Assembly (NCBI RefSeq): GCF_022760965.1 | Contig: NZ_JAKVIJ010000002.1 | Coordinates: 124,001-188,000 of the forward strand | DNA from: Simplicispira sedimenti | Lineage (GTDB): Bacteria > Pseudomonadota > Gammaproteobacteria > Burkholderiales > Burkholderiaceae_C | Direction of reading: 5' to 3' | Length of the DNA stretch: 64,000 bases | Shown here: one piece after another, positions 7,886-15,760 of the stretch | Numbering within the stretch: the stretch's first letter is position 1 | Layout of the letters: each line of letters starts with the position of its first letter | Program-made: the position numbers and the translations under genes | Notes under the pieces: generated by a model | What the model was told of the DNA's origin: nothing | Database searches by the model: none | What the model saw: only the letters and a program-made list of their open reading frames with translations

Positions 7886-8350
7886 ATGAAAACCTTTCGT
7901 TCCTACACCGAAGTGAGTGCCTGCGTGGGCCAGGAAGTGGCCGTGACCGACTGGATCACCATCACGCAGGAACAGGTCAACCAGTTTGCGCAGGCCACGG
8001 GCGACCACCAGTGGATCCATGTGGATCCCGAGCGTGCCAAGGCGGGGCCTTTTGGGGCACCCATTGCGCACGGCTTTCTCACGCTGTCGCTGATTCCGCG
8101 TTTCTTCGATCTGGGCATCCAGATCGAGGGTGCGCGCATGGGCGTCAACTACGGCCTCAACCGTGTCCGTTTCACCGCGCCGGTGCCCGTGGGCAGCCGT
8201 GTGCGCGCCCGGCTGACGCTGCAGGCCACCGAGGCGCTGGCGCCCGATGGGCTGCAGATGACCTGGCTGGTGACCGTAGAGCGCGAGGGGGCCGACAAGC
8301 CCGCCTGCGTGGCCGAGTCGCTGTCGCGCAGCTACGGCGCGCCTGTATAA
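7886..8350 (+). CDS. MaoC family (R)-specific enoyl hydratase-like protein
   Basis: A 154-residue hot-dog fold protein. The hydratase 2 motif is present as QFAQATGDHQWIHVDPERA (about residues 39-57), with the catalytic Asp and His, followed by GAPIAHGFLTLSL (about 64-76). Family enzymes hydrate trans-2-enoyl-CoA to (R)-3-hydroxyacyl-CoA in fatty acid or polyhydroxyalkanoate metabolism; closely related short proteins are annotated NodN-like. It stands alone, and the following 152-bp gap is filled by a GC-rich repeat. Confidence 0.88.
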   Translation: MKTFRSYTEVSACVGQEVAVTDWITITQEQVNQFAQATGDHQWIHVDPERAKAGPFGAPIAHGFLTLSLIPRFFDLGIQIEGARMGVNYGLNRVRFTAPVPVGSRVRARLTLQATEALAPDGLQMTWLVTVEREGADKPACVAESLSRSYGAPV

Positions 8351-8358
8351 GGTGCCAA

Positions 8359-8470
8359 CCCCCTGAGCGGCTGCGCCGCTTCCCCCCGCTCTCGCATCGC
8401 TGCGCGTTGCGGGCAGGGGGACGCCACCAGCACGGCGGGGCGGCCCTTGCGCGGCGGCTGCTGGCCTTGG
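8359..8470 (+). repeat. GC-rich dispersed repeat, copy a
   Basis: Begins CCCCCTGAGCGGCTGCGCCG and ends in the signature GGCGGGGCGGCCCTTGCGCG. It shares this arrangement (CCCCCTG start, small GC hairpin, CCCCC tract, GGGG(G)AC, then the CGGGGCGGCCCTTGCGCGG block) with copies at 36512 and 42656 and with a shortened copy at 31371. Confidence 0.7.
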
Positions 8471-8502
8471 CCGCGCCCAGTGCTGGGCGAAGGGGCTGAG
8501 CG

Positions 8503-9450
8503 ATGGATCGCCTGCAGGCCATGAGGGTGTTTGCCCGCGTCGTGGACGAGGGGGGGTTTGCCGCAGCGGCGCGGGCGCTGGACATGTCGCCCCCGGTGGT
8601 CACGCGCATGGTGGCGGATCTGGAGCGCCACCTGGGAACGCGGCTTTTGCAGCGCACCACGCGCAAGGTGGCGCTGACCGATGCGGGCCAGGCCTACCTG
8701 GAGCGTGTGCGCGCCATTTTGTTCGACATCGAAGACGCCGAGGCCCACGCAGCCGCCAGCACCCGCGAACTGCGCGGCAGCCTGCATGTGCTGGCGCCGC
8801 CGGTGCTGGCCACCTACTTTCTGGCGCCGCTGGTGGCGCCCTGGCGCGCGCGCTATCCGCGCCTGCTGCTGGACATTGCCACCGACAACTACGTGGCCGC
8901 CCGCGTGGACGAGTTTGACGTGACCTTCATGGTGGTGCCCGAGGACTACGACGGCAACATCGTGGCGCGCAACCTGTTCCAGGGCGAGGCCGTCGTGGTG
9001 GCGTCCCCGACCTACCTGCAGCGCATGGGCATGCCCCAAACGCCCGCAGACCTGGGCCACCACCAGTACCTGCGCGACAGTGCCATGGCCATGCACAACC
9101 CTGCCGGACGCAAGCTGCGCCTGCAGCATTTGCAGGGTCAGTTTGCGGCGCAGGAGGTGGATATGCCGCATGTGGCGCTGCAATCGGTCAGCACGGAGCT
9201 TTTGCTGCGCGCCGCACTCGACGGTGTGGGTGTGGCCGTGATGGCGCGTCTGCTGATCGAGCCCTACCTGGCCAGCGGCGCGCTGGTGCATGTGCTGCCC
9301 GATTGGATGTATTCGCGCTACACCGTGTATGCCGCCCTGCCCACGCGGCGCATGGTGCCTGCGCGCACCAAGGCCTTCCTCGATTTTGTGACCGAGCAGG
9401 TGCCCGAGGCGGTGGCGCTGCAGCGCGCAGCGGCGGGCCTGGTGAACTAA
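8503..9450 (+). CDS. LysR family transcriptional regulator
   Basis: A 315-residue DNA-binding regulator. The N-terminal winged helix-turn-helix (about residues 1-60) carries MRVFARVVDEGGFAAAARAL, SPPVVTRMVADLERHLGTRL and LLQRTTRKVALTDAG. The rest is a type 2 periplasmic-binding-like effector domain. It belongs to the CrgA-like group common in Burkholderiales. The target genes are unknown: LysR regulators often control a divergent neighbour, but both flanking genes are arranged otherwise (MaoC upstream in the same direction, TrmL convergent). Confidence 0.9.
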   Translation: MDRLQAMRVFARVVDEGGFAAAARALDMSPPVVTRMVADLERHLGTRLLQRTTRKVALTDAGQAYLERVRAILFDIEDAEAHAAASTRELRGSLHVLAPPVLATYFLAPLVAPWRARYPRLLLDIATDNYVAARVDEFDVTFMVVPEDYDGNIVARNLFQGEAVVVASPTYLQRMGMPQTPADLGHHQYLRDSAMAMHNPAGRKLRLQHLQGQFAAQEVDMPHVALQSVSTELLLRAALDGVGVAVMARLLIEPYLASGALVHVLPDWMYSRYTVYAALPTRRMVPARTKAFLDFVTEQVPEAVALQRAAAGLVN

Positions 9451-9451
9451 C

Positions 9452-9931
9452 TCAGGGGTTTCCGGGAGGCACGGCAAAGCCGTTCTGGCGCCAGGCCTCG
9501 AACACCGTGACGGCCACGGCGTTGGACAGGTTCAGGCTGCGCTGGCCCGTCAGCATGGGCAGGCGCAGTTGCTGCGCGGGGGCAAAGGTCTCGCGCAGCG
9601 CGGGGTCCAGGCCGCGCGATTCGGCACCATACACAAACCAGTCGCCGGGCTCAAAGTGCGTTTCGTGCACCAGGCGCTGGCCTTTGGTGGTCAGGGCAAA
9701 CATGCGCTGCGGGTTGGGGTGGTGCGTGGCCAGCAAGCTCGCCCAGTCGCGGTGGCGCAGCACGCGGGCGTATTCATGGTAATCCAGCCCGGCGCGGCGC
9801 ATCAGGCGGTCTTCCATCGAAAAGCCCAGCGGCTCGACCAGGTGCAGCGTGCAGCCGGTGTTCGCCGCCAGGCGGATGGCGTTGCCCGTGTTGGGCGGGA
9901 TCTCGGGTTTGACCAGGACGATGTGGAACAT
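9452..9931 (-). CDS. trmL: tRNA (cytidine(34)-2'-O)-methyltransferase
   Basis: A SPOUT-class methyltransferase of 159 residues that 2'-O-methylates the wobble nucleotide of leucine tRNAs using S-adenosylmethionine. The knot motifs are present: LVKPEIPPNTGNAIRLAANT at the N-terminus, DWFVYGAESRGLDP (about residues 107-120) and LPMLTGQRSLNLSNAVAV (about 130-147). The start at 9931 matches the usual length of about 157 residues; an in-frame ATG at 9961 would overlap the comF stop by 4 bases and give 169 residues, so translational coupling is an alternative. It ends 1 bp after the convergent LysR gene. Confidence 0.9.
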   Translation of the reverse strand: MFHIVLVKPEIPPNTGNAIRLAANTGCTLHLVEPLGFSMEDRLMRRAGLDYHEYARVLRHRDWASLLATHHPNPQRMFALTTKGQRLVHETHFEPGDWFVYGAESRGLDPALRETFAPAQQLRLPMLTGQRSLNLSNAVAVTVFEAWRQNGFAVPPGNP

Positions 9932-9957
9932 GGGCGTATTGTCTGCGCTGTCGTGCG

Positions 9958-10698
9958 TCATTCGGGTGGCGGCGTGCGTGCAAACACCAGGGCTGACACC
10001 GTGCTGGCACCTGCCTGGCGCAAGGCCAGCGCAGCGGCCTGCAGCGTGGCGCCGGTGGTCATCACGTCGTCCACCAGCAGCACGCTGCGCCCCTGCAGCG
10101 CGGCGGCGCGCAACGGGTCCACCGCCAGTGCGCCCTGCAGATTGCGCAGGCGCTGCGCGCGGCCCAGGTTGCTTTGGGCCTGTGTGTCATGCAGGCGCAG
10201 CAGCAGTGTGGCGTCTGTCTTGGCGGGCGCCAGGATGCGGGCCAGCAGCAGGGCCTGGTTGAAGCCGCGCTCGCGCAGGCGGTGGGCAGACAACGGAATG
10301 GGGAGGACCCAATCGGCGGCATCCATCAGTGGTTCGGCCCAGGACGTGCTGTGCAGCAGCCGGGCCAGGGTGGGCGCCCATGCGGGGTCTGCCTGAAACT
10401 TGTATTGCCCCACGATGCCCGCCCAGGGGTAGGCGTAGTCCACGGCCGCCACGCAGCGGTCCAGCCCCAGGGGTGTGCGCAGGCAGGCGCCACAGCGCAT
10501 GCCTTCGGGGGCATGGCCGCTGGCGGGCAGGGGCAGGGCGCAGCCGGTGCAGCGCGCCTGCGGCTGGGCAAAGCGTGCGGCACAGGCATCGCACACGCGG
10601 CGTGCGGGCCAGGCATGGCAGATGGCGCACTGGCTCGGCAGCCATGCACCCAGGCGGCGCAGGGTGGTGCGCAGCATGGAGGGCGAAGGGGTATGCAT
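9958..10698 (-). CDS. ComF family phosphoribosyltransferase-like protein
   Basis: A 246-residue protein of the ComF/GntX family. A zinc-ribbon-like N-terminus carries the pairs CAIC, CDAC, CTGC and CGAC (about residues 22-77). The C-terminal phosphoribosyltransferase fold has RGFNQALLLARILA and the PRPP-binding loop VLLVDDVMTTGATLQAAA (about residues 205-222). ComF is needed for DNA uptake during natural competence in several bacteria; other family members have a less defined role in using DNA as nutrient. Start at 10698; an internal ATG at 10677 is also possible. It precedes trmL on the same strand. Confidence 0.88.
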   Translation of the reverse strand: MHTPSPSMLRTTLRRLGAWLPSQCAICHAWPARRVCDACAARFAQPQARCTGCALPLPASGHAPEGMRCGACLRTPLGLDRCVAAVDYAYPWAGIVGQYKFQADPAWAPTLARLLHSTSWAEPLMDAADWVLPIPLSAHRLRERGFNQALLLARILAPAKTDATLLLRLHDTQAQSNLGRAQRLRNLQGALAVDPLRAAALQGRSVLLVDDVMTTGATLQAAALALRQAGASTVSALVFARTPPPE

Positions 10699-10760
10699 GA
10701 TCGTGTCCAATATAGGGCAGGGCGCAACAAACGGTTGCGCCATTTGCCTTTGTAGCTGCC

Positions 10761-11660
10761 ATGCCCTTCGAGCGCCCGCCCACCATCGACCCTGTTGCCG
10801 CCGCCCATTGGCAGGCCACTGCGCCTGCGTTGTCGCCCTGGCTGCATGAGGAGGTGGCACGCCGCATGGAGCAGCGCCTGCAGTGGATTCGCATTCCTCC
10901 CCAGGCCTGGTGTCATTGGGATCCGGTGCGCGGTGGCTTGCAGGCACACGCCCTGGTGCGCGCGCGCTACCCGCAGGCGCTGTGCCACGTTGTCGAGACC
11001 GCGCCGCACCTGCAGCCCTTGGCTGCCAAGGCGCTGGCGCCTGCATGGTGGTCGGCTTCCCGGTGGATAGGTGCGGGTGTGCGCTTTGAGGCGCCTGCGC
11101 CCGGATCGGTGCAGATGCTCTGGGCCAACATGGCGCTGCACATGGCAGCCGACCCACAGGCGCTGATTGCGCAGTGGCAAAAGGCCCTGAGCGTGGACGG
11201 CTACCTGATGTTTTCGTGCCTGGGTCCGGACACCCTGCGTGAGCTGCGCGCGCTCTACGCGGCCATGGACTGGCCCCTGCCTGGCCACGCCTTCACCGAC
11301 ATGCACGATTGGGGTGACATGCTGATCGAGGCGGGCTTTGCCGAGCCGGTGATGGACATGGAGCGCATCACCCTGACTTTTCCCAGCGCGCCGCGCCTGC
11401 TGCAAGAACTGCGCGAGTTGGGCCGCAACCTGCATCCGGCGCGCTTTGCGGGGCTGCGTGGGCGGCGCTGGAAGGCGGGCCTGGAGCAGGCCTTGACCGA
11501 GCGGCTGGCGGCGCCGGAGCATGGAGGTCAACTGGCGCTGACCTTTGAAATCGTCTATGGCCATGCCTACAAACCCACGCCCCGGGTGCCCGTGGCGGGG
11601 GAAAGTGCCGTGTCCTTGCAGGACATGCGCGCCATGCTGCGCGGCAATCAACGCCGCTGA
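10761..11660 (+). CDS. BioC-like SAM methyltransferase
   Basis: A 299-residue methyltransferase-like protein resembling BioC, which methylates malonyl-ACP to start pimelate synthesis for biotin. Similar segments include MLWANMALHMAADPQALIAQ (about 114-133), a strand LMFSCLGPDTLRELR (about 150-164) and HDWGDMLIEAGFAEPVMD (about 180-197). The canonical glycine-rich SAM motif I is not obvious in the expected region before residue 90, so activity is uncertain. No other biotin genes are adjacent. It is divergent from comF with a 62-bp gap and has a hairpin after its stop. Confidence 0.7.
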   Translation: MPFERPPTIDPVAAAHWQATAPALSPWLHEEVARRMEQRLQWIRIPPQAWCHWDPVRGGLQAHALVRARYPQALCHVVETAPHLQPLAAKALAPAWWSASRWIGAGVRFEAPAPGSVQMLWANMALHMAADPQALIAQWQKALSVDGYLMFSCLGPDTLRELRALYAAMDWPLPGHAFTDMHDWGDMLIEAGFAEPVMDMERITLTFPSAPRLLQELRELGRNLHPARFAGLRGRRWKAGLEQALTERLAAPEHGGQLALTFEIVYGHAYKPTPRVPVAGESAVSLQDMRAMLRGNQRR

Positions 11661-11710
11661 GCATCATCGGCCAAGTGCCGGTCATCTCGTCAATGACGTA
11701 GCGCAAAAAC

Positions 11711-11728
11711 ACTGCCTGCAAAGGCAGT
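11711..11728. terminator. Short perfect hairpin after the BioC-like gene
   Basis: ACTGCCT and AGGCAGT pair around a GCAA tetraloop. There is no T-run, so it is a weak terminator candidate or an mRNA-stabilising hairpin; its position between the BioC-like gene and the oxidase promoter fits a boundary. Confidence 0.4.
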
Positions 11729-11742
11729 AATTACGTGAACGT

Positions 11743-11768
11743 CTGATTTATCTCAATACCGCTACAAT
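11743..11768 (+). promoter_or_regulatory. Putative oxidase operon promoter with FNR/ANR-like box
   Basis: CTGAT-TTAT-CTCAA at 11743-11756 matches 8 of 10 defined positions of the FNR/ANR consensus TTGAT-N4-ATCAA. It lies just upstream of a -10-like TACAAT at 11763-11768, so a bound regulator would overlap the -35 spacer and repress. The -35 itself (near 11740) is poor. coxB starts at 11891. Confidence 0.35.
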
Positions 11769-11890
11769 GGTTTGGCAGCCCTCGGGCCGCGTTTCGACTG
11801 CCTGTGGGCGGTGCGTTGGTGCGCTGGGTGCGTGGCCCTGCAGTGCAAGGCGCCAGCCCCTGGGCGACGGTGAGGGAGACGACTCGAACG

Positions 11891-13084
11891 ATGAGGCACA
11901 ACAAAGTGAAAACCATGATGCGCATTCCCCACATGCTGGCCAGCGCCCTGTGCTGGGTCGGCGCCTGGGCCACCACGGCAGCGCATGCCGCGCAGGATCT
12001 GCCCGGCGGCCCGGCGGTCAACCAGCTCAACCTGCACCCACCCGCCACGCGCATTGCGCAAGAGCAGCACTGGCTCCACTGGATGATGCTCATCATCTGC
12101 ACGGTGATCTTCGTGGCCGTGTTCTCGGTGATGTTCTATTCGATCTGGAAGCATCGCAAGTCCCAGGGGGCAAAGGCAGCCCATTTCCATGAGTCGGTCA
12201 CCGTCGAGGTGATCTGGACGGTGATCCCCTTCATCATCGTGATCCTGATGGCACTGCCCGCCACCAAGGTGCTGGTGGCCCAGAAGGACACCACCAATGC
12301 CGATATCACCATCAAGACCACGGGCTACCAGTGGAAGTGGGGTTACGACTACCTCAAGGGCGAAGGCGAGGGCATTGCCTTCCTGTCCACGCTGGACAGC
12401 AGCCACCGTGCCATGTCCAACAGCGGCGACGTGTCCCAGGCGCCTGCCGACTACCTGCTGAAGGTGGACAACCCCATGGTGGTGCCCGTGGGCCAGAAGA
12501 TCCGCATCATCACCACGGCCAATGACGTGATCCACGCCTGGATGGTTCCGGCCTTCGGTGTGAAGCAGGACGCGATCCCGGGCTTTGTGCGCGACACCTG
12601 GTTCCGCGCCGAAAAGGTGGGCGACTACTACGGCCAATGCGCCGAGCTGTGCGGCAAGGAGCACGCGTACATGCCCATCCATGTCAAGGTGGTGTCCGCT
12701 CAGGACTACTCCGCCTGGGTGGCAGAGCAAAAGAAGAAGGCAGCAGCGCTGCTCGACGACCCCAAGCGCGTGTGGGTGCTCGACGACATCGTGGCGCGCG
12801 GTGAAAAGGTGTACGCCGCCAACTGCGCCGCCTGCCACCAGGCCAGCGGTCAGGGTGCGGGTGCGATCAAGGCGCTGGATGGTTCGGCCATCGTCAAGGA
12901 CCAGGATGCTGCGCGCCAGATCCAGGTCTTGCTGCAGGGAGCGGCCAATGGGGCCATGCCTTCCTGGAAGCAGCTCAGCGATACCGACCTGGCGGCCGTG
13001 ATCAGCTATACCAAGAATGCCTGGTCCAACAAGACCGGCCAGCTCGTGCAGCCGGCCGACGTCGTGGCCCAGCGCGGCAAGTGA
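11891..13084 (+). CDS. coxB: Cytochrome c oxidase subunit II with C-terminal cytochrome c domain
   Basis: Subunit II of the aa3-type oxidase, 397 residues. A signal peptide (about 1-33) is followed by two transmembrane helices (about 62-86 and 105-125). The periplasmic cupredoxin domain keeps the CuA ligands H215, C250, E252, C254, H258 and M261 (in CAELCGKEHAYM). A fused class I cytochrome c domain has CAACH at 312-316, making this a caa3-like subunit that may take electrons directly or from soluble cytochrome c. It is the first gene of the oxidase locus, 32 bp before ctaD. A GAGGGAG lies upstream of the chosen ATG; an ATG at 11915 is an alternative. Confidence 0.95.
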   Translation: MRHNKVKTMMRIPHMLASALCWVGAWATTAAHAAQDLPGGPAVNQLNLHPPATRIAQEQHWLHWMMLIICTVIFVAVFSVMFYSIWKHRKSQGAKAAHFHESVTVEVIWTVIPFIIVILMALPATKVLVAQKDTTNADITIKTTGYQWKWGYDYLKGEGEGIAFLSTLDSSHRAMSNSGDVSQAPADYLLKVDNPMVVPVGQKIRIITTANDVIHAWMVPAFGVKQDAIPGFVRDTWFRAEKVGDYYGQCAELCGKEHAYMPIHVKVVSAQDYSAWVAEQKKKAAALLDDPKRVWVLDDIVARGEKVYAANCAACHQASGQGAGAIKALDGSAIVKDQDAARQIQVLLQGAANGAMPSWKQLSDTDLAAVISYTKNAWSNKTGQLVQPADVVAQRGK

Positions 13085-13116
13085 ACCGTGCCTGAGTGCA
13101 CTGAGGAATCCCACCC

Positions 13117-14754
13117 ATGAGCGCAGTTCTTGACCATTCCGCACACGCTGCAGGCGCCGCGCACGGCGCGCACGATCACCATCACCACGGACCCACAGGC
13201 TGGCGCCGCTGGGTTTATGCCACCAACCACAAGGACATCGGCACGCTGTACCTGCTGTTCTCGTTCACCATGCTGATGGTGGGCGGGGTGCTGGCGTTGC
13301 TGATCCGTGCCGAGCTGTTCCAGCCCGGTTTGCAGCTCGTGAACCCCGAGCTGTTCAACCAGCTCACCACCATGCACGGCCTGATCATGGTGTTTGGCGC
13401 CATCATGCCGGCCTTCGTGGGCTTCGCAAACTGGATGGTGCCGCTGCAGATCGGCGCGTCCGACATGGCCTTCGCGCGCATGAACAACTTCAGCTTCTGG
13501 CTGATGATCCCGGCTGCGCTGCTGCTGGTGGGCTCGTTCTTCATGCCCGGCGGCGCGCCCGCCGCCGGTTGGACGCTGTATGCGCCGCTGACGTTGCAGA
13601 TGGGCCCCTCGATGGACGCCGGCATCTTCGCCATGCACATCCTCGGTGCCTCGTCCATCATGGGCTCGATCAACATCATCGTGACCATCCTGAACATGCG
13701 CGCGCCCGGCATGACGCTGATGAAGATGCCGATGTTCTGCTGGACCTGGCTGATCACCGCCTACCTGCTGATCGCCGTGATGCCTGTGCTGGCCGGCGCC
13801 ATCACCATGACGCTGACCGACCGCCACTTCGGCACCAGCTTCTTCAACCCCGCGGGGGGCGGTGACCCGGTGATGTACCAGCACATCTTCTGGTTCTTCG
13901 GGCACCCCGAGGTGTACATCATGATCCTGCCGGCTTTTGGCATCATCAGCCAGATCGTGCCTGCCTTCAGCCGCAAGAAGCTGTTCGGCTATGCCTCCAT
14001 GGTGTACGCCACCTCGTCCATCGCCATCCTGTCGTTCATCGTGTGGGCGCACCACATGTTCACCACGGGCATGCCGGTGACGGGCCAGTTGTTCTTCATG
14101 TACGCAACCATGCTGATCTCGGTGCCCACGGCGGTGAAGATCTTCAACTGGGTGGCCACCATGTGGCGTGGTTCCATGACCTTCGAGACGCCCATGCTGT
14201 TCTCGGTAGGCTTCATCTTCGTGTTCACCATTGGTGGCTTCACGGGCCTGATTCTGGCCATGGCGCCCATCGACATCCAGTTGCAGGACACCTATTACGT
14301 GGTGGCGCACTTCCACTACGTGCTTGTGGCCGGCTCGCTGTTTGCGCTGTTTGCGGGCGTGTATTTCTGGCTGCCCAAGTGGACCGGAGTGATGTATTCC
14401 GAACTGCGCGGCAAGATCCACTTCTGGACCTCGCTGGTGTTCTTCAACATCACCTTCTTCCCCATGCACTTCCTGGGGCTGGCGGGCATGCCACGCCGCT
14501 ATGCGGACTACCCCATGCAGTTTGCCGACTTCAATGCCGTTGCGTCCATCGGCGCGCTGGGTTTTGGTCTGGCGCAGGTGTACTTCTTTGTCGCCGTGGT
14601 CTGGCCCTGCATGCGCGGGCAGGGGGCCAAGGCGCCAGCCAAGCCCTGGGATGGTGCCGAGGGCCTGGAGTGGGAGCTGCCTTCGCCTGCACCTCTGCAC
14701 ACCTTCGAGACCCCGCCGAAGCTGGACGCAACGGCCACGCGCATCATTGGCTGA
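13117..14754 (+). CDS. ctaD: Cytochrome c oxidase subunit I
   Basis: The 545-residue catalytic subunit, with 12 transmembrane helices, that reduces O2 to water and pumps protons. Metal ligands are visible: H87 for heme a, the CuB histidine H263 in HPEVY (263-267, with the Tyr cross-linked to His in the family), H312 and H313 for CuB, and H398/H400 in VAHFHYV for hemes a3 and a. The HPEVY form marks the A-type oxidases with D and K proton channels. A His-rich N-terminal tail (DHHHHG, about 20-25) is unusual but seen in relatives. The short assembly gene follows after 10 bp. Confidence 0.97.
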   Translation: MSAVLDHSAHAAGAAHGAHDHHHHGPTGWRRWVYATNHKDIGTLYLLFSFTMLMVGGVLALLIRAELFQPGLQLVNPELFNQLTTMHGLIMVFGAIMPAFVGFANWMVPLQIGASDMAFARMNNFSFWLMIPAALLLVGSFFMPGGAPAAGWTLYAPLTLQMGPSMDAGIFAMHILGASSIMGSINIIVTILNMRAPGMTLMKMPMFCWTWLITAYLLIAVMPVLAGAITMTLTDRHFGTSFFNPAGGGDPVMYQHIFWFFGHPEVYIMILPAFGIISQIVPAFSRKKLFGYASMVYATSSIAILSFIVWAHHMFTTGMPVTGQLFFMYATMLISVPTAVKIFNWVATMWRGSMTFETPMLFSVGFIFVFTIGGFTGLILAMAPIDIQLQDTYYVVAHFHYVLVAGSLFALFAGVYFWLPKWTGVMYSELRGKIHFWTSLVFFNITFFPMHFLGLAGMPRRYADYPMQFADFNAVASIGALGFGLAQVYFFVAVVWPCMRGQGAKAPAKPWDGAEGLEWELPSPAPLHTFETPPKLDATATRIIG

Positions 14755-14764
14755 GGAGACTGCC

Positions 14765-14878
14765 ATGCCTACTGCTGCACAACGCAAGGCCAATGCCCGC
14801 ACTGCGTGGGGACTGGTGGCGCTTGCCGCCACCTTTCTTGCAGGTTTCGTCGGCAAGATTTTGTGGCTGAACGCCTGA
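14765..14878 (+). CDS. Cytochrome oxidase small assembly protein (37 aa)
   Basis: A 37-residue single-helix membrane protein between ctaD and ctaG. It has a basic N-terminus (MPTAAQRKANARTAW) and one hydrophobic helix with FLAGFVGKILWLNA at the end. Very short proteins of this type occupy the same place in oxidase loci of other Burkholderiales and are named small assembly proteins; no biochemical role is known to me. A GGAGA-like ribosome-binding site is just upstream (GAGGAGACTGCC). Confidence 0.8.
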   Translation: MPTAAQRKANARTAWGLVALAATFLAGFVGKILWLNA

Positions 14879-14888
14879 GGCGACCGTC

Positions 14889-15506
14889 ATGACAGCGCGC
14901 AGCGCCAACACCCGGATGCTCGGCAAGCTTGCCGTCATTGCCGTGGGCATGTTTGCGTTTGGCTATGCCTTGGTCCCTATTTACGAGCGCATTTGTGAGC
15001 TGACGGGTATCAATATCCTGGCCTTGTCCGAGCGCCAAGTACCGGGCAATGGCGCGGCAGGGCGTGATGTGCCGGCGCCCAGGAACACCCAGGTGGATCG
15101 CAGCCGCACCATCACGGTGGAGTTCGATGCCAATGCCCGTGGTCCCTGGAAGTTCTGGCCCGCGCAGCGCTCGCTGCAGGTGCACCCTGGCGAGCTGACC
15201 ACGGTGATGTACGAGTTCCAGAATGTGCAGAACCGGCGCATGGCAGCGCAGGCCATTCCCAGCTACGCCCCCAGCCAGGCGGCAGCGCATTTCAACAAGC
15301 TGGAATGCTTCTGCTTTGACCAGTACACCTTGGAGCCTGGGGAGAAGAAGCAATGGCCAGTGGCCTTTGTGATCGACCCGCGCATTTCGCGTGATGTCAC
15401 CACCATCACGCTGTCCTATACCTTTTTCGAGGTGGGTGGGCGTACGCCTCCCGCACCCGTCACCCCTGTGGCGGCAGCCCAGGTGAACCCCAAGGCGGGC
15501 ACATGA
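14889..15506 (+). CDS. ctaG: Cytochrome c oxidase assembly protein CtaG/Cox11
   Basis: A 205-residue membrane-anchored copper chaperone that delivers Cu(I) to the CuB site of subunit I. One transmembrane helix (about 13-31) precedes a periplasmic immunoglobulin-like domain with the copper-binding motif CFCFDQ (C140 and C142), preceded by FNKLE. An extra Cys (about residue 36, ICELTG) close to the membrane is also typical for Cox11. Its end overlaps the DUF2970 start by 4 bases. Confidence 0.95.
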   Translation: MTARSANTRMLGKLAVIAVGMFAFGYALVPIYERICELTGINILALSERQVPGNGAAGRDVPAPRNTQVDRSRTITVEFDANARGPWKFWPAQRSLQVHPGELTTVMYEFQNVQNRRMAAQAIPSYAPSQAAAHFNKLECFCFDQYTLEPGEKKQWPVAFVIDPRISRDVTTITLSYTFFEVGGRTPPAPVTPVAAAQVNPKAGT

Positions 15507-15724
15507 AGCAGGTCACCGAGCCCCGCCCGCCCCAGGCACCGGGCCGCAGTTCGGCGCTGCGCAGCATCCGTGCGGTGGCCTGGTCGCTGATTGGCCTGCG
15601 CAAGGGCAGCGAGTACCGTGAGGACTTGCAGCGGATACATCCCCTGCATGTGATTGTGGTGGGCCTGGTGGCCATTTTTGGACTGGTGGCGCTGCTGATG
15701 GCCCTGGTCCACTTCATTGTGTGA
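15503..15724 (+). CDS. DUF2970 family small membrane protein
   Basis: A 73-residue protein with one C-terminal transmembrane helix (about 47-70). The sequence SIRAVAWSLIGLRKGSEYRE is the conserved core of DUF2970, found beside oxidase genes in betaproteobacteria. Its start overlaps the ctaG stop (ATGA), and the subunit III gene follows after 36 bp, so a role in oxidase assembly or stability is likely but unproven. Confidence 0.88.
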   Translation: MKQVTEPRPPQAPGRSSALRSIRAVAWSLIGLRKGSEYREDLQRIHPLHVIVVGLVAIFGLVALLMALVHFIV

Positions 15725-15760
15725 GTCCCAAAAGAACATATAGATCCAGGAGCAATCGAG

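Noticed and set aside
13006..14856. 616-codon minus-strand open frame opposite ctaD
   Set aside because: High-GC shadow of ctaD: rich in His, Gly and Arg, with no motif, while ctaD has all metal ligands.
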